In this document: one piece after another, positions 1 through 13,453 of the stretch
How positions within the stretch are numbered: position 1 is the stretch's first letter
How the letters are laid out: each line of letters opens with the position of its first letter
Assembly: GCA_010093485.1 (NCBI GenBank)
Contig: MU001517.1
Location: 242,588 to 306,587, forward strand
Length of the DNA stretch: 64,000 nt
From: Karstenula rhodostoma CBS 690.94
Taxonomy: Eukaryota > Ascomycota > Dothideomycetes > Pleosporales > Didymosphaeriaceae
Direction of reading: 5' to 3'
The notes under the pieces: generated by a model
Databases searched by the model: none
Told to the model about the DNA's origin: nothing
What the model saw: the letters and a program-made list of their open reading frames with translations, nothing else
Made by a program: the position numbers and the translations under genes

Positions 1-369
1 AATAGAGTATTAAAAAATAAAAAATAAGAATATACTATAAAATAAAATAATAAGGATAAAAAAAAGAAATTTAAAAAATATAAAAGATACTTTTTTATTC
101 TATTTATTTTTACTAGTTTATACTATATAATAATTACTTACCTTATTTACTATTACTTACTATATTTAGTTATAAGACTACTACTATTTATAAGTATTAT
201 ACTAAATACTAGAAAACTCTTATTCTAGTTAATTAGTATTATAATACTAATAATAGTATAATATAAATAGAAAATTATAATCTAAGCTATATATTTCTAA
301 AGGAAAACTAATCTAAATAATTAAATTCTATTAGTAAATAAATAATAAATACTATTTACCTAGAGGGTA
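1..369 (+). mobile_element. 3' internal end of a copia LTR retrotransposon, cut by the window edge
   Basis: This stretch aligns without large gaps to 19615-19982, the non-coding 3' end of the complete copia element described below, with mostly C/T and G/A differences. It ends in a short purine run (agagggta, 362-369) just before an LTR, the expected place for the polypurine tract that primes plus-strand synthesis. The body of this second copia copy lies to the left of the window. No coding sequence is visible in it. Confidence 0.85.
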
Positions 370-575
370 TATTAAGAATATAAATAATACTTAGTAATAT
401 TAGAATTTATAGAGCTCTAATTAGCTATAATAAGGGGTACCTTAACCTAAGTACTAAACTAATTTAGAATAAGTATAGTATATAACTAGCCTTTCTAGTA
501 ATCTTTTCTTATATAGTAATCTAATTAATTCGCTCCCTAAATAAAGGGATATTCGAGCTCCTTTTCTTTACTATA
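370..575 (+). repeat. 3' LTR of the left copia copy (206 bp)
   Basis: A 206-bp LTR starting tattaagaat and ending ttactata. It matches the LTRs at 11904-12109 and 19983-20188. The TA...TA ends fit canonical TG...CA ends after RIP. The following five bases (gtaga, 576-580) would be the right target-site duplication; its partner is outside the window. The internal CpG cluster kept in the other two LTRs (gccgcgat) is mutated here to gctataat. Confidence 0.9.
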
Positions 576-589
576 GTAGATTATATATA

Positions 590-1930
590 TATTTTTAATT
601 AGTACTAAATAGAATATATAAAAGTCTACTTATAAAACTATTATTAAAATCTACTATTATATATTATAACTATAGTTTACTACTATATATAATATTAATA
701 TTACTAAAATATAAAATAATATATTCTAAATATACCCTATAGAATACTAGCTTAACTAAATAAATTATTATAATTAAATAAATAATATAATCTCTACTAA
801 GGTATATTCTATATATTATTAGTCTATATTACTATTATTTTTTTTAAAATAATAGTCTAGAGTTCCTTTATATTTTCTATATTATCTTTAACCCTATATA
901 TAATCTCTTAAGGACTTATTATAATAATTTATTATTTAGAATAGTTTAACTATTTATTAACCTTACTTATAAATTCTTCTAAATAGCTAGTATAGTTTTA
1001 TACTAGTATTACTAGTATTTTTTATATATTTAGATAGTTATCTAGTATATATAACTTAGCTATATATTTTTTATTATTTAAACTATTCTTTTTATTAGGT
1101 ATAAGTTTAAAGGGTAACTTTCTATTCTAGATCTTATTTAATTATATCTTTTTAAATACTAGTTTATATAAGACTTTTTTATATTTTACTTATATATTAT
1201 AGAGGTTATTTTTAATAATTACTTCTATATTAGTAGTAACTTCTAATAATTTCTAGTTATATTTATTTAAAGTACTACTAGTAGTATTTATTATATTAAG
1301 TATATATTAAAAATATTATATAAGGTTATATTATTCTAGATTAAGCTATACTACTATATCTATATATACTATTTTATTATTAATAGTACTAAGGAAACTC
1401 TATTTACCTTATACTATTTTTTATAAAAGAGTTAATACTCTAGTAATAATTTAAGTATTAGAAATCTTTTAAAAGTACTACTTTATATTACTAGTAAGCT
1501 AATCTAGTAAAATAGACTTTATAATATTAATAGAGATTATACCTAAAGGCTAGAGTTTTAGTACTAAAATATAATATAGTCTAGTAGCTATAATAAAGAC
1601 TATAATAAAGGCTATAAAACTATTTATAAATAAATAACTTTTATAGATTAAATATAATATACTATTTATATATTTTTATTAATTAAATATAGTTTTACTA
1701 GAGAATATCTTTACCTATATTTTAGCTATAGGGCTATTACTAATATCGTAATTATCTAGAAAAACTATATCTAGACTACTAGTAATTATAAATAGGCCTA
1801 ATTTCCTTATATAAAATTTCTACTTAATAAGACCTTTTAGAAGTTTAATATTTACTACTTTTTAGAGTATTTTATCTATAGGAGTAAGAGAGTAAGTAGT
1901 ATTTAAGAGTATTATATTTAATATAAAGGT
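590..1930 (-). pseudogene. Ghost reading frame of unknown family
   Basis: Read on the minus strand from about 1930 downward, one frame stays protein-like for roughly 440 codons. Its stops are TAA or TAG and could derive from Gln, Arg or Trp codons by RIP. The best part is at about 1500-1930, with runs such as FIITSSLDIVFLDNYDISN and LFINSFIAFIIVFIIATRL. There is no ATG because TG is absent. I do not recognise the family. The frame could have been a transposon protein, since RIP targets repeats, but no catalytic motif is visible. The true ends and any introns cannot be set. Confidence 0.35.
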
Positions 1931-4688
1931 AAAAAAGGATTAGAATATTATATCTCTAGAGTATTAGAAGGAATTTAAAATAATTTAAGAAATAATATAA
2001 ATATATAAGAAATAAATAAAAAAATAAAAATAAGGTTTTATATACTATAGATATATAATATATATATTATTATAAGCTACTATATTTATTATATACTTAT
2101 AGCCTTTTCTATTAAATTATTTAAATTAATTAGTAAATAAAAATATAACTATATCTATTTTATTTATTAAATTAGTTATACTAGTTTTAGTAACTAGATT
2201 TATACTAAATATATATATACCTATAAGCTATATTCTCTATATCTCTATATAATTATCTATTAAAGTTTAAAATACTTATATATTAGTATTATACTAAACT
2301 TCCTTATTAAATTTTACTATAACTTCTATAAGCTCGCGAAAAATTAATATTAATTATTTATTAAAATAAAAATACTTTTTTTTAAAAAAAATTAATAAAG
2401 TTTATATTTAACTCTATTATTTTAGTATAATATCTAAATATATAATTTATTACTTAAAGATAGAAAATAATATATTTACTAGACTTTAAAATTAGGTAAA
2501 TAGTAATAGTAGAGTATTATATAATATATTATATTATATTAGAAAGAATAGAGAGTATAATAAAGTTTCTATATAAGTTATTTAATTAAATACTATAGTA
2601 AAAAATAGTATATTATATTATTACTATCCTTACTTATATCTAATATATAGTTTATATAAAATAGAACCTATAAAATATCTTCTATAAGAAGTTTAGGCTA
2701 GGAAAAGAATATAAAAATAAATAATATAAATATTATAAATACCTTAAATATTACTAATAAATAAGAGAGAATATAAAAGTAAATAATATCTATATTCTAT
2801 TAAAAATTACTAGAAATTATTTCTAGCTAGCGCGTTTTATAATTAATATATCTAGTTAGTATTAGACCTTTAAGTATTAGTAAATAGGTATAAGAGATAA
2901 TTAACTATAGTCTAGTTAAAATTAAATAGATATTCTATATTAATATATTTTTATAGTTATAAATTATAGAGATAATATAAAGTATTATTATAATATACTC
3001 TAGATTTAGTAATTCTATTTAATAGAAAAGTTTATATAAAAGACTTATTTAAAATAAAAAAATAATTATTTTTAAATTTTTTAATTAAAATTATAATCTT
3101 AAAACTAATTTTAGTCTACTTTTTAATATTTATAAAGGTTATCTCTACTATTTAGTAAACTAACTAGTTATTATTCTATACTTATATTATCTAGAATTAG
3201 ACTTATAGTATTTCTATTTAGTTAGTATTTATAGAAAAAGTATAGTTTCTTTTCTCTTTTAGTATAAGTATTTCTTTTATATAGTACTATAATAATATAT
3301 AAAATAACTATACTTTATAATTAATTTCTACCTTTTAATTTAGTTTATTAGTATTTACTAAAAGGAATATAAATAATATAGCTAAGTTTATAATATTAGT
3401 AATCTAGATCTCTACTAGATATATCTAATCTACTCGTACCTAATCTATTTATAATAAAAGAAAGGCTATAATAAAACTAGTTTACTAAAAGATTTAAAAA
3501 TAATTATATATATTATTATTAATAGTAAATATAGTAATATTTATAATTAGTTTCTAGTTATTAGTATTTTATTTATTTCTACTATTCTTTTTATTATAAC
3601 TATTAGCTATATTATCTCTAGTCTTTTTAATATATATCTTTTTTAGAGTATTATTAGTAGTATTACTACTAGTATCTTTATATTTAATATCTATAGTAGA
3701 TATAATATACTCTACTAAATAGTATATTATATATTTATAAATATTTATAAAAATAAAGTATAGCTATTTTATTATATATATTATAAAATTTTTATTATTA
3801 AGGTATATTTAAAATAATTTAAGGCTTTCCTTATAGTACTCTTTAAAATTATTTCTAGTTATTATATTTTATATAGCTCTCTAAAATAGTAGGCCTAAAT
3901 AAAAAAATATAGAAATAGATTTTAAATCTAAAATAATAGTATAATATAGAATTATAAAGTATAGATTTAAAGGTTTCTATAATAAAGGTATTATTAGAAT
4001 TTAATAAATTTTAAATATACTACTTAGATATATATATAGGTTTACTAGTATTTATTTTATTATAGAGATAAAGTATTTAAGACTATTAGTATATAAAATA
4101 GAATTATCTAGAACTAGACCTACTAACTATCTATTTTTACCTAAGTTAATACCCTATAATTATTATATAACTAATTTAATTTATAGATTTATACTATAAA
4201 ATAGGTATTCCCTTTATAAAGACTATCCCTTTAGCTAATACTTTTCTATAGTTAATACTTTTCTATTTAGAACTATAGACTATATTTATATTTATATTAT
4301 AGCTATTAGTCTAGTCTTTTTTAGTATTATAGCTATTATTTTTAATTTAATTACTATAACTATTCTTTAGAATATTTTTCTAGATATAATAAGTTATAAC
4401 TAGTAGAGTATTTAGATTATATAAATCTATATACTTATTATTATATTTTTATTTATTATATTATATATAGTTTTATAGAATATATACTATAGTAGATATA
4501 GTTAATAGGTATATTTAGTTAGCCTATATATAAACCTTAGATATATCTAAACTACTTTTTTAGTCCTTTTATCTATTAGTATATAGTATAAAAGTATTAT
4601 ATTATAAGTTTAATAAAAAAAAGAGAAGGTAGTAATAGAATTTATTTCTCTACTAATATATCTTAGTATTAGCTAAAGTAAAGATAAT

Positions 4689-4754
4689 AAAAAAAAAAAA
4701 ATCTTAACTTTATAGAATTTACTTTACTATATAATACTAATTCTATAAAGTTAA
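4689..4754. other. A13 tract followed by a perfect 16-bp inverted repeat
   Basis: Thirteen A residues (4689-4701) are followed by ttaactttatagaatt at 4704-4719 and its exact reverse complement at 4739-4754, with a 19-bp loop between. It sits about 250 bp left of the duplication breakpoint. It could be the remains of a small inverted-repeat element or a chance survivor. No function is claimed. Confidence 0.6.
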
Positions 4755-4999
4755 AGTTAATAGGTTTAAGCCTCTCTAGAGAAGCTAGATATTTAGTATC
4801 TATATATATTTATTAAGTATATAAAGGTACTATAGAGAGTAAAGGATACTATTATTTAAAATTATTAAATAAGTAATATAAGTTATTATAAATATTTAAT
4901 AAAGATAAAAGTATAATCTAGATTTAGTAAAATAATTATTAAAAAGGAGAGCTAGATAATAAATAGATCTAGATACTTAAATAGATTAATATATATATA

Positions 5000-6100
5000 T
5001 TATTTAAATATTCTCTAACTAAATAATTTTATATATTATCTAAAATCTTATAATAGATAATATTTAAAATAATATCTCTATATTAGTATATTAATAGGCT
5101 AAAGTCTAAATAACTAATCTTTTATAAATTAATTCTATTTTATTATACTTATAAATATTCTTATATTTATACTAAGCTAAATTTACCCTACTCTATAGCT
5201 TAAATAAATTTATATAAGTTTTTAATCTTAAATTTATTAAAGAGTTCTAATAAGTATTTTTATAGTATAATACTTAGTTACCCTAGCTTAGACTTTTCTA
5301 GGGCTCTTAAGAGGTATAGATATTTCTTAAACTTACTTATAACCTTATTATATATAGCTCTAAACTTAGGTAGCTTTTATAAAAAGTCTACTAAAATATA
5401 TAAATCTAGAATAAAGAGATATTTAAAACTATTAAACTTAATAGTAAAGATATTAATAGTAAAATTAATATTATACTACTATAAAATAGTAGTAATACTC
5501 TATTCTAATCTAAATACCCTTTATAAGGATTATTTTAGTAGCTTTATAATCTATTTTAGTTCTCTAATAATTTTTAGTTCTAACCCCTTTTAAGAATATT
5601 TAACCTTAGGAAAAAACTAGTAAATAAGGTTATAGAAGAATAGATAGAAGGTATTTTTTAGTATATATTCTAACTATATATTTAACTTTATATATATAAG
5701 TACTAAAGTCTAAAAGAAAAGTATAAAAATAGAACTAATTATATCCTCCTATATATTAAAAGTTAATTTATAGAATTTACTATCTTTATAGTTTAATAGT
5801 AATATTAGATTTATACTATAGTAATTAATATATAATAATTACTTATCTAGTAACTTAAGTTTATTTATATTCTAAAATCTTATTACTAGTATATAAGGTA
5901 ATAATTAAAGAAAATAGTTATAGAGCTATTTAATATTATACCTTATAATCTTACTTATAATTAATTTATCCTATACTAAAGTCTTATTAATAATCTAATT
6001 ATTAGCTAATAGATCTAATAGCTTATTATAGAATATAGTTATAGCTATAGATTATAGAAAAGTAAGTTTAGAAAGTTATTTAATTATTAAGTAATTCTAG
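5000..6100 (-). pseudogene. Ghost frame at the left end of copy 1 (counterpart of 37662-38760)
   Basis: This stretch is homologous to 37662-38760, where the minus strand shows protein-like frames. The same codon pattern is present here with further C-to-T changes. The family is unknown. See the copy 2 entry for the readable residues. Confidence 0.3.
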
Positions 6101-6664
6101 ATTATACTACTTAGTACTAGTAGTTTCTTTTAGAATATATAATCTCTTTTATATTAATCTAGTATTTATTAATCTAGATAACTAACTTATTTTAGTAAAT
6201 ACTTAGTTTAGGTAGGGACTAAAATAATAGCTACCTAAGACTAAAGTATTAATTTAAAGTCTAACTTATTTTACTAGAGTAATAACTTATAAATAATTAG
6301 CTAGCTAAAGGGAAAATCTATACTAAGTTAGTACTACTAGAGAATACTATATTAATAGGTATAAATAGTTTAAAATATAAATATTAGCTAAATCTTAATA
6401 TATATACTTAGTTTTATATATTATATTAGTAGTTTAGGGAAATTCTTTATTAGTAGAAAAGTATATAATTTTTATTTTACTACTTATTTAGAATATTAAA
6501 TATACCTATCTCCTAGATATATAAAGCTAGTAATATCTAGTTATAATAGTATAGTATAAAAGGGGATTAGAAATTATTCTACTAAAAATAAAAGTTCTAT
6601 TATAATATTAATTAAAACTATATTATATATATTCTATTATACTAAGAATATTATAAAGAATAGT

Positions 6665-6687
6665 AAAAAAAAAAAAAAAAAAAAAAA
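6665..6687 (+). repeat. A23 homopolymer
   Basis: This is a run of 23 A. The equivalent place in copy 2 (39360-39391) is A-rich with two G interruptions and is preceded by about 40 bp missing here. The tract has therefore changed in length, and probably in sequence, since the duplication. Confidence 0.85.
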
Positions 6688-7841
6688 GAAAATCTAATAT
6701 CTAAATATATCTATCTACTCTATATATATACTACTATTTTTATTAAAAAGTCTATACTTTAAAATAATTAAATACCTAATTATCTAAAATAACTAGAGAC
6801 TAATATTATACTATTACCTTTTATAATTAGTTATATAGATCTATAGGTTACTAAGGTAATATTAATAGGCTATCTATTTAGTTATATTAAAAATATACTT
6901 ACCTCTTATTATATAACTATAATTAATAAAAGAATAACCTATATAAGTATAACTACTATAAAAACCTATAGTTCTAGTCTTATAAAAATAATAAAATAGG
7001 TAAGTAGAGCCTATACTATAATAGTAAAGAGTATAATAATAATCTCCTCTTTTTTAGAATAGACTATAAGTATTATATTCTATATATTTTTTAGGGTAAA
7101 ATTAATTATATATAGTAAGCTAGTTATATTACTAATTAGACTATTTATATATAGGATAGTAGTTACTATAGTAATCTATATTATATATAGCTCTCTACTA
7201 ACTATACTAGAGCTTTTCTATATTATAGAGGCGAGGATTTTAGTTACCTAAAACTATTAGATTATCTAGAATAAAAGTAGTATAAAAGATTACTTACTAT
7301 TAAATATATCTATAAGTTATATATTATATTTATATATATATTTAACTAGTATAATATATAGAGTCTATTAATACTTAGGGCTAGACTATAGTTATTAGTA
7401 TATAGTTTAATAATATAAATAATTAGATAGATAGTAGAGATATATTACTTAATAAGGATAACTATAATAATAAAAAAGATAGGCTAGTAAATAGTAATAA
7501 TAATAAAATATAAAGTAAAGTAGTTAATATAGAAGTTTAAATAGAAGTAATATATAAATAAAAAGGTAAAAATATATATAATAGTATCTATAAAAGGTAT
7601 TATATAGAATAAGTTAATTAATAAATTAAAAACTTTAAGATAGGTTAATAAAATAAAGACTTTAAGGTATAAATAAATAATAAGAAGTATATAGACTAAA
7701 TAATATATTTCTAGCTAATTTAAATAAAAAGTTAATAATAAAAAGGATAGATTAGCGGGCTATTTAAAGTATAAAGGGAGCTTAGATATTTTATAATTAT
7801 TTATTTTATACTTACTATATAGAGTTATAATAAATAGTTAT

Positions 7842-9149
7842 TAAATATAATACTTTATAAGCTTAGGTAAGCCGTAGTAAAACTCGATAAAGGAACTTAG
7901 TAGGGTACTAAAATATAAATATTTTAAATAGCTTAAAGATTATAGGTTATCCTCCTCTAGTAGGCTTTTACCTATATAAAGGCTAGACTAGGTATATATA
8001 TCTCTTATAATTAAATCTAAATTAAATACGCGCTAAGTAGTTATAGGGTACTTATAATTTAAAATAAGTTAGTTAACTACTAGTATTAAATATTAGTACT
8101 ATTATTAGTTAGTTAGTTACCTTAATAGTAGAATAATAGGTAAGAAGTTATACTATCCTCTATATAGTACTATATAATATAGTTATCTATTATCTACTAT
8201 CTCTATTATCTCTATACTATATACTATATTTATTAGGCCTTATTAAGTATTAAATATCTTTATCTTTTCTTACTATATCTATTACTATAGTATCTCTAGT
8301 CTAGTCTATTATTAATAGCTAAATATATAATAACTTTATAAAAGTTAAAATAGTTAAATACCTATTAAAAAACTATCTAGCTATCTATATCTAGATTATA
8401 GATAATTATTTTAAGGTCTTAGAGTATTAGTTACTAGTAGAAGATAGCCTTCTAAAATTCCTTATACTAGTCTTCTTCTAATCCCTTTTTAAGAGCCTAG
8501 TTACCCCAGAATATAAAGTTATAGCTAATAAGGCTAAAAATATATAGAATTATATTATTAAAGGGGAGGGTAACCTAAACTTAATAGATTCTTTACTTAT
8601 AAAAAGCTTCTCCTATTACTACTAAAAGTAAACTATAAAATTATAAAACTTATTTAAATATATATATAAAGTATAGGATAAGTAGAAGTATAAGTAAGGG
8701 AGATAAGTATTAAATAGATTCTATACCTTATTATTATTAAGTATACTACTAACTCTAGAAATAGGTATTATATTAAGGCTAGTAGTATATATAGGTAATA
8801 GTATATAGTTCTCTTTTCTCTTATAGGTAATAGTAATATTTAATAGGGTATATAATATTTCTTTATTATAAGATATATAGGCTAAGTATATATATATCTT
8901 AATATTAGTAGCTACTATAAGTATTATTATTATTATTATAATAGTATATTATAGCTTATAAGTATTAGTAGAATTAAATAGAAAAATATAGCTAACTAAA
9001 TCTATAATTCTAATTAAGACTAGTATTATTATTAGTAATTAGAGAAAGTTTAGATAAAAATATAGTATATATAGAAATAATATAAAGTAATATAAATCGC
9101 TAAAAACGTATAGTAGAGTAGTTTAAGTAACCCCTCTTACTTAGAAGGG
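7842..9149. mobile_element. 1308-bp insertion in copy 1, family unknown, 14-bp target duplication
   Basis: The insert is flanked by taataaatagttat at 7828-7841 and 9150-9163. Copy 2 has the single empty site at 40527-40540. The insert starts taaatataatactttataag and ends cttacttagaaggg. I see no LTRs and no terminal inverted repeats. A partly protein-like plus-strand frame runs at about 8370-8640, but I cannot name the family. A 14-bp duplication fits target-primed retrotransposition better than most cut-and-paste DNA transposons, but the class is not proven. A residual CA at about 8513 escaped RIP. Confidence 0.75.
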
Positions 9150-10734
9150 TAATAAATAGTTATATATATTTAGGGTAATAGTAAACTAGAATATAGAAAT
9201 AGTATAAATATTTTAGAGTTTATTTTAATAATAATATTCTACTTTTCCTAGTAATTTATTATCTTTAGTTATAAGCTATATTTATCTAAAGCTTTTAATA
9301 GTATAAATAAAATAAAGGGACTTTATTCTAGAATTATATATATAGTATATCTACTACTTTTAAATAATCTTTATTACTATAGAAAATATATAGCTATAAT
9401 CTTAAAATTTATAAATTATAAAAGGTAGGAGAAGTATATACTACCTATAGAATAGAATTCTCCCCTTAATAAATTAAAACTATAAGCTTATTATTACTAT
9501 AGGTCTTTTACCTCTATACTAGAATAGTAATCTATATTATAAATTAGTCCTTTTACTCTATAATTACTCTATACTACTAATCCCTAATCTTACTATTAAA
9601 ATTATTAACTTAGACTATATAGTTATACTACTAGTTATAATAGTATATATATTTACTTCCCCCTAAATATATAATATATTTCTCTATTTATTAGAAGTAC
9701 TATTTAATATACTAAATTAGTTAATATATAATAATATTTTTAATTATACCTATTAATATACTAGAGTCTACGAGCTCTTTATAATTATTATACTAGATAC
9801 CCTATAGGTATAATAGGTAAATAATCTACTAAGCCTACTTAATATATAGTTAGGAGTATTTTATTATTTTATTAGCGAAGTTTATTATTTATATTAAAAA
9901 GATTAGTAGTAATATTTTAAGTAATATAAAAATCTATTTTAGAATTACTAGTAAGAACTAGTTTAATATATATATTATTTTAAAGAACTTAATAGTATTT
10001 ATAATATCTTATAAATAGATATTAATAAGTTAAATATAGAAAGGATAGTAAATAAGTAGTAAGTACTACTAGACTACCTCTAGCTCTATAATCTATTATA
10101 ATAACTAGTAATTTATACTTTTTTTAACTTTAGAATTACTAGCTTAATAGGTTACTAGAGTAGTAATATATATCTAGGTAATATAAATAGATTATTTCTC
10201 TACTTTAATATACTTTATTAATAGGAAATTATACCTAATTAGTAGTTTATTAATTTATACTAATAAATTTATTTTTATAGTATCTTATTATTAGGGGACT
10301 AGTTAAGTATTATAAGTCTTTTACTATCCTTTATTTCTTAATTATATAGTTATTATATTTATATTTTCTACTTATTAAAATAGTAGTAAAGAGGGCTATT
10401 ACTTCTATAACTAATTAGGGAGATAAATAGTATAAGGGAGAAATTATAAGTAGTAGAAATTTAATATAATAATCTATATATTATATATAATAAATTAATA
10501 AGTTTAGAAGTATCTCCTTAATTTCTATATTATATTTATAAATTATTTTACTCTACTAGCCCTTATTCTATAGTAGTTAAGCTATATTAAGATAGTTAAA
10601 ATAATAATAATTCTAGAACTATAACTATATATAACTTATCTTACCTATTACTAATATTCCCTTTTTATAAATACCTCTTTATTATTTTTTATTTAAGAAT
10701 TCCTATATATTATATATTATATATATATTATAAG

Positions 10735-11898
10735 ATTATACCTACCCTCTAGATTTTTCTATAATAGTTACTAAGGAGATATTTAAATTACTAAATATAC
10801 TATAGAATATAGCTATAAAGAATAAATTTATAAATAACTTAGTTTTAGATTAAATAAAACTTAATTATCTAGTTTTATCTTCTAGATATATATATATAAA
10901 TAAGCGAGTAAATAAATATATTATTAAATAAAAAGTAAAATATTAAAAAAAGATTCTTCTAAATATTTATATATATAGGTATATTTTAGGTAAGTAGTAT
11001 ATTTTATTAATTAGGAAAGAAATATTTATATAATTCTATAGAGGCTAGTATAGATAATAGCTATATAACTAAATATACTTATTTAAAATAGTAAAGTCTA
11101 GTTAACCTTTTAGTAAAAAAGTTAGTTATCCTCTATAGCTTTAAGATAAAGGTATTTTATAGGAGGCTTAGTATTATTAGTTATATATATAAAAACTATA
11201 TTAACCTTATATTTAGTTCTACCTATTATAGTCCTAGTATCTAAAGTTTTAAAAGGTACTATATTTAATATTTTAGTAGTAGAACCTCTAGAATAGGTAG
11301 AAATCTTTTTAGTATAAATATTATAGGTAGGCTTTAGTATTCTAGTAACTATAGTTAGTAGAATAGTTTTACTATAGATAGATTTTCCTATAAATAATAG
11401 AATTATATTCTTTTTAATCTACTTTTAGCTATTAGTAAGGGCTCTAGTAAGAGTTATTTATTATAATAGCTTATTAGCCTAATAGAGGTAATTAGTAAGG
11501 CTATCTAAAAGGTATTTAAGAGATAAAAATAAAGTATTTTAACTATATTATATATTAAATATCTTCTTATTAGCCTTATAGTTATACTTATATAGGGTAA
11601 TAATTAGTAGCTATTTTAGTATAGTAGTTATATATAGATTACTAAGGAAAGTACTAGTAAGAAAAAATAAAGGAAGTAACTAAAAGCCTAAAGAATAATA
11701 TTAAAATAAAATTAAAATAAAAGTATTAAGGATAAGTAACTAAAATAGACCTATAGTAGGAGATAGTACTAGTATTATAATAGTTTTAAAATTAAAATTA
11801 AAATAAATATATAGTATATAGTTATTAAATATAATTTTTATTAATATAGTTAAAACTATTATATATCTTAGACTAAATTTATATTTATTATTAATTAA
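10735..11898 (-). pseudogene. Ghost frame of unknown family, downstream part, cut by the copia insertion
   Basis: This is the copy 1 counterpart of 42100-43275. In copy 2 a single minus-strand frame runs through the position where copy 1 carries the copia element. The part here is the downstream half of that frame; the upstream half is at 20194-20640. The insertion therefore landed inside a former coding region. RIP stops are TAA and TAG only. The family is not recognised. Confidence 0.4.
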
Positions 11899-11903
11899 GA
11901 TAG
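11899..11903 (+). repeat. Left target-site duplication of the copia element (gatag)
   Basis: This five-base direct repeat is matched at 20189-20193. The empty site in copy 2 (43276-43280) reads ggtag, one RIP-type G/A change away. A 5-bp duplication is normal for copia integrases. Confidence 0.85.
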
Positions 11904-12109
11904 TATTAAGAATATAAATAATACTTAGTAATATTAGAATTTATAGAGCTCTAATTAGCCGCGATAAGGGGTACCTTAACCTAAATACTAAACTAATTTA
12001 GGATAAGTATAGTATATAACTAGCCTTTCTAGTAATCTTTTCTTATATAGTAATCTAATTAATTTACTCCCTAAATAAAGGGATATTTAAACTCTTTTTC
12101 TTTACTATA
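11904..12109 (+). repeat. 5' LTR of the copia element (206 bp)
   Basis: It matches 370-575 and 19983-20188 along its whole length. Differences are RIP-type transitions. It retains the CpG-containing string gccgcgataagggg in its middle. The former promoter and polyadenylation signals should lie here but cannot be recognised after RIP. Confidence 0.92.
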
Positions 12110-12126
12110 GTTATAAGCCTAGTACT
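12110..12126 (+). other. Probable primer-binding site region
   Basis: The bases directly after the 5' LTR (gttataagcctagtact) occupy the position of the tRNA primer-binding site. RIP has changed them too much for me to name the tRNA. The call rests on position only. Confidence 0.4.
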
Positions 12127-13440
12127 TAGAATATAGAATAATTCTCTCTATATACTTTACTACTTAAATATACCCTCTTAGGTTCTCCTATTATACTAAA
12201 AGCCTTCTTTATTTAATAAAGCTATAAGTAATTTAACTATTTTAGTTACTTAGACCTAGCTTATTAATTAAACGAGCTAGCCTTATTAGTATATAAGCTT
12301 ATATTTCTAAGTAAACTCTAAAGGTATTTAGTCTAAAATTAATCTAGATAGTCTAATAGTCCCCTTAATTAAGGATAATTATCCTATTTAACTAGTTATT
12401 CTAGAGGAACTATACTAACTAGTTACTTTAGATAACCTTAAAGATTATAAATAGGAGCTTAAATTATATAAAAAGAATAAGGAAAGCTATATTTTAAGGA
12501 TTATAGAATATTATACTATAGTCTCTAACTAGTAGATATACTATTCTAAGCTATAAAATCTCTAAAACTAGATTTATACTACTATCTCCTAAGATCTCCT
12601 TACTCTAGTAATAATTAATATAGTTAAAAATAATAAATCTACCTTATAATATCTACTTTATATACTAAAGAATAATCTAGTATCTACTAAAGGAGTAATT
12701 AAAAACCTTATTTAAGTATAGTATTATACTTATTTTAATAAAGTAAAGAGTAGATAGTAGAATCTAGAAATCTAGTTTAAAGAATAGTAGCTCCTCTACT
12801 ATAAAGTAATTATATACTTAGTTAAAAAAACTAAAGGAACGCTTATAACCTATAATTTCCTTAAAGCTTTAGGTAAGAAGATTACCCCTAAGTAGTCCTA
12901 CTTAATTAAGTAATAAATCCTACTTAATAAGATACTTAAAAGGCCTATAATAATACTTTCTAAAATTAGAAAGATATTTTTAATACTAATCTAGAAATAA
13001 TTACTCTATCCTAATTATAAAAGGATTAGTATTTATATAATATTTAGTAGTTAAACTACTAAGTCTAGTAGGGAATTATCTAATAATATATAAAATAATA
13101 ATTATTTTAACTACCCCTATAAGAATACCTAATATAAATAGTAACTAATTAAATACTAATACTTATAAATAGTTATCACTAGTATTCTAATTAATAGATC
13201 CCGAGTATTTAACCTTTCTAATAAAAAATAAAATAAAATTTTAAACTATTTAAAACTCCTATAATAGTTAAAGCTATAAACTAAGATTAATAGTATTAAT
13301 TAGAAAATAAGTAATAAGAAGTAGCTTACTATTAACTATTCTAGTAATATTATAGTAGCTCTTATTAATCTAATTAATCTTTTAAGTAAAGTCTCTAAGA
13401 ATAGAATCTATAATATAATATAGAATCCTTACCTACTTTC
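12127..13440 (+). pseudogene. Copia Gag region, degraded
   Basis: This lies between the primer-binding site and the protease motif, so it should encode Gag, the nucleocapsid-forming part of the polyprotein. Stretches of frame are visible, but I cannot identify a clean CCHC zinc knuckle. Cys codons (TGT and TGC) become TAT and TAC under RIP, and Tyr-rich triplets near 13110-13150 may be its remains. No start codon exists because TG has been lost. Confidence 0.55.
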
Positions 13441-13453
13441 TAAAAGTATAATT

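Larger units (their letters stand above)
576..4999. other. RIP-degraded AT-rich flank left of the tandem duplication
   Basis: This 4.4-kb stretch has no partner elsewhere in the window that I could find. It has the same CA/TG-free composition as the rest. Apart from the minus-strand ghost frame at 590-1930 and the hairpin-forming repeat at 4689-4754 I recognise nothing in it. No intact reading frame, tRNA or promoter is supported. Confidence 0.6.

Noticed and set aside
10900..11000. tRNA or other small RNA genes in the less AT-rich patches
   Set aside because: I looked for D- and T-loop strings such as GGTTCGAATCC in the GC-richer spots and found none. Most GC-richer patches are mobile-element ends with residual CpG.
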